Shown piece after piece: positions 6,429 through 9,444 of a stretch of DNA of 9,444 nucleotides (position 1 is the first letter of the stretch; every line of letters starts with the position of its first letter). The notes under the pieces are model-generated. The model worked only from the letters and a program-made list of their open reading frames with translations. It made no database searches and was not told the DNA's origin. The stretch is from Hyphomicrobiales bacterium (GTDB taxonomy: Bacteria; Pseudomonadota; Alphaproteobacteria; Rhizobiales; Devosiaceae), in assembly GCA_027082895.1 (NCBI GenBank), contig JALWTJ010000020.1:1-9444 (forward strand), written 5' to 3'. The position numbers were made by a program, and so were the translations under genes.

Positions 6429-7343
6429 ATGCTGCACAAGACGAAAGAAATGTTACTGTGGACCCTGGGCCTTGTGGCCTTTGTGGTTTTTTTCGCCCTG
6501 CCGGGATTCTCCCGGGCGGCGGCACCGGTCCCGGATGTGGTGGTGACCATCAAGCCGTTGCATGGGCTGGCCAGCGCCCTGATGCAGGGGGTTGGCAGCC
6601 CTTACCTCCTGATCAGGGGCAACATGTCCCCCCATACCTATGCCCTGAAACCCTCTGCTGCGGCCCGTATCGAACGGGCCGATATCGTGTTCATGATCGG
6701 GCCGGAACTGGAAACCTCCCTTGTTTCACCTCTGTCCAGCCTAGCCGCCAGCGCGCAGATCGTCGCCCTGGGGCAGGGGGCACGCGAAGCTTTTGGGGAA
6801 ACAGACAATCCCGACCCCCATGTCTGGCTGGATCCCCTGATGGCCGCGCATATGGTTGACGCCATGGAAGGGGTGCTGGTGCGCACCGACCCGGCCCATG
6901 CCACGACCTACAAGGCAAATGCCGACCGCCTTCAGGACCGCCTGAACGATCTGCACCAGCGCCTTGCGCAGCGTCTCGCGCCCGTATCCGGGGTGCCGTT
7001 CATCACCTTTCACGAGGCCTATACCTATTTCGAGAAGCGCTATCACCTGGCGGGAAAGGGGAGCATTTCCCTGAGCGAGCAGCAACGCCCCGGTGCCCGT
7101 CACATTCGGGAATTGCAACAGATGATCACTGCCAGGGATATTGCCTGCGTTTTTGCCGAACCCCAGTTTTCCGATGCGCTCGTTGATTTGCTGGTGGAGG
7201 GGAGCGGAGCGCGAAAGGCCGTTCTGGACCCGCTGGGGATTGATCTTGCACCGGGGCCGGAGCTGTATTTCGAGCTGATGGACGGCCTTGCGGATACCTT
7301 TCATGCCTGTCTGTCGGGGGGCTCTGCGCCGCCCGATTCCTGA
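6429..7343 (+). CDS. znuA: Periplasmic zinc-binding protein ZnuA
   Basis: This 304-residue protein is the cluster A-I solute-binding component that captures zinc in the periplasm and delivers it to ZnuBC. An N-terminal signal peptide (basic residues K4/K6, hydrophobic core about 8-25, probable cleavage after SRAAA near residue 32) precedes the mature start. Probable zinc-site histidines are H45 (KPLHGL), H69 (SPHTY), H131 (DPHVWLDP) and H195 (TFHEAYTYF). The histidine-rich loop found between the second and third of these positions in E. coli ZnuA is absent here. No start has a good ribosome site. An ATG at 6417 abuts the Zur box, 6429 gives a proper basic signal-peptide N-region, and 6450 would remove the lysines, so I prefer 6429. 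It diverges from znuC, and Zur repression is expected. Family assignment is firm; the exact start is uncertain. Confidence 0.92.
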   Translation: MLHKTKEMLLWTLGLVAFVVFFALPGFSRAAAPVPDVVVTIKPLHGLASALMQGVGSPYLLIRGNMSPHTYALKPSAAARIERADIVFMIGPELETSLVSPLSSLAASAQIVALGQGAREAFGETDNPDPHVWLDPLMAAHMVDAMEGVLVRTDPAHATTYKANADRLQDRLNDLHQRLAQRLAPVSGVPFITFHEAYTYFEKRYHLAGKGSISLSEQQRPGARHIRELQQMITARDIACVFAEPQFSDALVDLLVEGSGARKAVLDPLGIDLAPGPELYFELMDGLADTFHACLSGGSAPPDS

Positions 7344-7411
7344 TGGAAGGCCCGCTGCCCGGTTCCAGCGCAGCCTCTCCCGGCACGGACTCACTCGGGG
7401 ACGTACCAGCC

Positions 7412-7440
7412 TTGTCAAACGGCTCATTCGGTGCCAGACT
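7412..7440 (+). promoter_or_regulatory. Possible promoter of the cbtB-cbtA-cobW operon
   Basis: TTGTCA (7412-7417, 5 of 6 matches to the -35 consensus) is followed by a 17-bp spacer and CAGACT (7435-7440, only 3 of 6 matches to the -10). Transcription would start near 7447, exactly where the predicted first stem of the riboswitch begins. That agreement is the main support. The rest of 7344-7411 shows no gene and no clear terminator after znuA. Confidence 0.35.
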
Positions 7441-7446
7441 GGCATC

Positions 7447-7670
7447 TGGATGGTGCGCCGTTTCCGACCGGAAACGGGGCTGAAAAGGGAACACGGTGCG
7501 GCGTACCCAACAGGGACCAAAACCGTGGCTGCCCCCGCAACTGTAAGTGGTGAGCTTTTTCCAACCATGTCACTGGCCCTCGGGCCGGGAAGACGGAACA
7601 AGGCGCCCTCGCGACGGACCCGCAAGGGGGACGTTCGCGACCAGCCACAAGCCAGGAGACCTGCCTTCCA
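7447..7670 (+). promoter_or_regulatory. Cobalamin (AdoCbl-type) riboswitch aptamer
   Basis: This leader RNA element is expected to bind a cobalamin and lower expression of the downstream cobalt/B12 genes. Hallmarks occur in the right order. P1 can form from TGGATGG (7447-7453) and CCTTCCA (7664-7670). A P2 hairpin pairs CCGTTTCC (7458-7465) with GGAAACGG (7470-7477), followed by CTGAAAAGGGAA (7480-7491). A stem pairs CACGGT (7492-7497) with ACCGTG (7522-7527). Then come GCCCCCGCAACTGTAA (7531-7546), CACTG (7571-7575) with GGGAAGACGG (about 7587-7596), and the B12 box AAGCCAGGAGACCTGCC (7649-7665). An extended arm lies at about 7608-7640. The genes below it (cbtB, cbtA, cobW) are classic members of the B12 regulon. 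Boundaries are estimated by eye. Confidence 0.95.
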
Positions 7671-7711
7671 CGTAATCCGGCCCGGAACGATTTCCGCGCC
7701 ACCTGATGATT

Positions 7712-7731
7712 GTCACACGGAGGGTGTTGAC
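7712..7731 (+). promoter_or_regulatory. Hairpin presenting the cbtB Shine-Dalgarno sequence in its loop
   Basis: GTCACAC (7712-7718) pairs with GTG-T-TGAC (7724-7731, one bulged base), leaving GGAGG (7719-7723) as the loop. The loop is the ribosome-binding site of cbtB, 10 nt before its ATG. No hairpin followed by a U-tract is visible between the B12 box and cbtB, so this is a candidate expression platform acting on translation. Pairing is seen in the sequence; the switching role is inferred. Confidence 0.45.
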
Positions 7732-7733
7732 CC

Positions 7734-7907
7734 ATGAATTCGATCGCTGCCACCTCGGCCCTTTCCCTTTCCCAGCGCATGATTGCCGGAACGCTGGCTT
7801 TGGCACTGGGCCTGACCCTTGTTCTGGGAGTCGGCTTTGCCCGCGACATGCGGGTGCATAACGGGGCCCATGATACCCGTCATGCCATCGGTTTTCCCTG
7901 TCACTAG
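7734..7907 (+). CDS. cbtB: Cobalt transporter subunit CbtB
   Basis: This 57-residue small membrane protein is the partner of CbtA in a predicted cobalt uptake system. It has one membrane helix (about 16-36), then a histidine-rich C-terminus with H42, H46, D47, R49 and H50, ending FPCH (C56, H57). That VHNGAHDTRHAIGFPCH-type tail is the family hallmark and probably binds metal. The start at 7734 has GGAGG 10 nt upstream. It is the first gene after the cobalamin riboswitch and lies 20 nt upstream of cbtA, the usual CbtB-CbtA arrangement. Its short length means it is easily overlooked. The cobalt role comes from B12-riboswitch control and gene neighbourhoods in the family; direct biochemistry is limited to my knowledge. 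Confidence 0.93.
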   Translation: MNSIAATSALSLSQRMIAGTLALALGLTLVLGVGFARDMRVHNGAHDTRHAIGFPCH

Positions 7908-7927
7908 GCCGGAACGGAGCACATATC

Positions 7928-8659
7928 ATGGCTCTTTTCCGGCGGATCTTTTTCGCCGCGGTGCTTGCTGGCTTCGTGGCGGGTCTGGCGCTTGCCGCTG
8001 TGCAGCAGTGGCGCATCGTTCCCCTCATTCTGGAAGCCGAACGGTACGAGATTTCCGACAGTCATGCCCTTGATCATGCCGCGGACCCGCAACCGGTGGC
8101 ACCCCATATGCACGAAGCGGAATCCGAACCCTGGGCACCGGCCGATGGATTTGAACGCAACGCCTATACGGCGCTGGCGACGACCCTTGTCAGTATCGGG
8201 CTGGCCCTGGTCCTGGCGGCGGTGTCCGTGTTTTCGGGGATGGACATCACCCTCTCCAATGCCTTGCTGTGGGGGCTGGGTGGCTTTGTTGCCTTTTCTC
8301 TGATGCCCGCCATCGGCTTGTCTCCGGAACTGCCGGGCATGGTGGCAGCAGATCTGGGGGCGCGCCAGATTTGGTGGTGGCAGACCGTGCTGGCCACCCT
8401 TGGCGGCCTGCTGCTGATGGCAAGGGTGCGCAAGGGCTGGGCCCTCGGGCTGGGCGGGCTGATCCTTCTTCTGCCCCACATTTGGGGGGCTCCCCAGCCC
8501 CCGGATGCCCCCTCCAGCGTGCCCGCGCACCTGGCAACGGCCTTTGCCGCCAACACTCTGTTTGCCGCGCTGCTGTCCTGGCTGATCATGGCCCTGGCCT
8601 ATGCGTGGTTTTTCAACCGCTGGCCGGCGCTGGACAGGAATGCGGAGGTTGCCCGATGA
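7928..8659 (+). CDS. cbtA: Cobalt transporter subunit CbtA
   Basis: This 243-residue integral membrane protein is the main subunit of the predicted CbtAB cobalt importer. The N-terminus (LFRRIFFAAVLAGFVAGLALAAVQQWRIVPLILEAERYE) is characteristic of CbtA. A hydrophilic loop (about 38-78) contains H46, H50, H60 and H62, which could hand metal to the membrane part. Four or five more hydrophobic segments follow (about 82-105, 110-131, 149-166, 170-187, 203-231). Family members are usually described with five helices. The ATG at 7928 has GGAG (7916-7919) 8 nt upstream. It follows cbtB closely, and its stop overlaps the cobW start by 4 nt (ATGA). Expression should fall with cobalamin through the upstream riboswitch. 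Confidence 0.92.
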   Translation: MALFRRIFFAAVLAGFVAGLALAAVQQWRIVPLILEAERYEISDSHALDHAADPQPVAPHMHEAESEPWAPADGFERNAYTALATTLVSIGLALVLAAVSVFSGMDITLSNALLWGLGGFVAFSLMPAIGLSPELPGMVAADLGARQIWWWQTVLATLGGLLLMARVRKGWALGLGGLILLLPHIWGAPQPPDAPSSVPAHLATAFAANTLFAALLSWLIMALAYAWFFNRWPALDRNAEVAR

Positions 8660-9444
8660 GCGGCACGAAGGCAAAAATTCCCGCAACCATCATCACCGGC
8701 TTTCTTGGAGCGGGAAAGACCACCCTCGTCCGGCATATTCTGGCCAATGCGGGGGGAAAACGCATTGCCCTGATCATCAATGAATTTGGTGATGTGGGCG
8801 TGGACAGGGAATTGCTGAGCGGTTGCGGGGACGCAAATTGCCGTGATGACGACATGATCGAACTGGCCAATGGCTGCATCTGCTGCACTGTCGCCGATGA
8901 ATTCATCCCCACCATGCAAAAGCTGCTCGCGCGGGAAAACCGCCCCGATCATGTCCTGATCGAAACCTCCGGCCTTGCCCTTCCCCAGCCCCTGGTGCGG
9001 GCCTTCAACTGGCCCGAGATTTCGGCCGCCATCACCATTGACGGCATCATTGGCGTGCTGGACGCCGCTGCCCTTGCCGCCGGACAGTTTGGCAGCGATG
9101 AGCAGGCCATCCGGCAACAGCGCGAAAGCGATGCCATGCTCGACCATGAAACCCCGCTGGGCGAACTGTTCGAAGATCAGCTGGTCTGCGCCGACCTGCT
9201 GGTGCTGAACAAGTGCGATCTGGTGGAGGAAACGGCACTGGAAAAGGTACAGGAAGTGCTGAACGGGGAAATCCGTCCGGGTACGCGCATTCTTGAGACA
9301 CGCAATGCAGACGTGGATGTGCGGGCCGTCCTGGGTCTTGGCATGGACAGCCAGCAGGACATTGCCAACCGTCCGAGCCACCATGAGCGTGAACATGACG
9401 GTCAGCCTCACGAACATGACGATTTCGACAGTTTTTCCCTTGTT
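8656..9444 (+). CDS. cobW: Cobalamin biosynthesis GTPase/metallochaperone CobW (3' partial)
   Basis: This is a G3E-family (COG0523) P-loop GTPase, thought to deliver cobalt to the aerobic CobNST cobaltochelatase. The frame stays open to the end of the window (263 residues), so the C-terminal part, including most of the CobW_C domain, is missing. Motifs are Walker A GFLGAGKTT (15-23), metal-binding CxCC as GCICC (C74, C76, C77), the Walker B-region ETSGLA (103-108), guanine-specificity NKCD (185-188), and a histidine cluster (H242, H243, H247, H252, H254). The SGCGDANC segment (C57, C62) before ELANGCICC fits true CobW better than ZigA/YjiA-type relatives. The start overlaps the cbtA stop (ATGA), with GGAGG (8644-8648) 7 nt upstream. 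Position in a B12-riboswitch operon supports a cobalt rather than zinc role; cobN probably follows. Confidence 0.94.
   Translation, partial: MSGTKAKIPATIITGFLGAGKTTLVRHILANAGGKRIALIINEFGDVGVDRELLSGCGDANCRDDDMIELANGCICCTVADEFIPTMQKLLARENRPDHVLIETSGLALPQPLVRAFNWPEISAAITIDGIIGVLDAAALAAGQFGSDEQAIRQQRESDAMLDHETPLGELFEDQLVCADLLVLNKCDLVEETALEKVQEVLNGEIRPGTRILETRNADVDVRAVLGLGMDSQQDIANRPSHHEREHDGQPHEHDDFDSFSLV

Noticed and set aside
7904..8686. 260-aa minus-strand open frame opposite cbtA
   Set aside because: It is a shadow of cbtA, which has clear membrane segments, a ribosome site and the expected neighbours. The antisense translation is Q/G-rich with no motif.
8599..9417. 272-aa minus-strand open frame opposite cobW
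   Set aside because: The plus strand encodes an unmistakable CobW P-loop GTPase with Walker A, CxCC and NKxD motifs. The minus frame is its shadow.

Overview
The window reads as a GC-rich alphaproteobacterial chromosome segment. The evidence for this is a znuA gene divergent from a znuCB-zur operon, an 18-bp operator that differs at one base from the Zur consensus I recall for the Agrobacterium/Rhizobium group, an intergenic two-hairpin repeat of a type common in Alphaproteobacteria, and aerobic-pathway cobalamin genes (cbtB, cbtA, cobW) behind a B12 riboswitch. I cannot place it at genus level. Gene density is high, start and stop codons often overlap, and no transposase, phage gene, tRNA, rRNA or CRISPR array is visible.

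Region 1 (1-3924, plus strand) is the end of a dipeptide/oligopeptide-type ABC importer operon: a 5'-truncated DppB-like permease, a DppC-like permease, then DppD-like and DppF-like ATPases. The last three genes overlap by 1 and 4 nt. The substrate-binding protein must lie outside the window, so the substrate (dipeptide, longer peptide or another small ligand) is undetermined.

Region 2 (3925-4109) separates converging operons and holds a composite inverted repeat of about 107 bp.

Region 3 (4110-7343) is a complete high-affinity zinc uptake locus. On the minus strand znuC, znuB and zur overlap end to start, giving the ATPase, the permease and the zinc-sensing Fur-family repressor. On the plus strand znuA encodes the periplasmic zinc-binding protein. 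A clear Zur box lies directly in front of znuA and covers its likely -10 element. The znuC side has at most a degenerate half-site.

Region 4 (7344-9444, plus strand) is a cobalt/cobalamin operon. A cobalamin riboswitch aptamer (about 7447-7670) is followed by cbtB (57 aa, easily missed), cbtA and a 3'-truncated cobW. CbtA and CbtB are a predicted cobalt uptake pair. CobW is the GTP-binding metallochaperone of the aerobic B12 pathway, normally found beside cobN. The cbtB Shine-Dalgarno sequence sits in the loop of a small hairpin downstream of the aptamer, and no U-tract terminator is visible, which suggests control of translation.

Everything found belongs to known families. The points most worth a second look are in the regulatory DNA: the Zur box/-10/start overlap at znuA, the asymmetric zinc control, the riboswitch expression platform, and the intergenic repeat.
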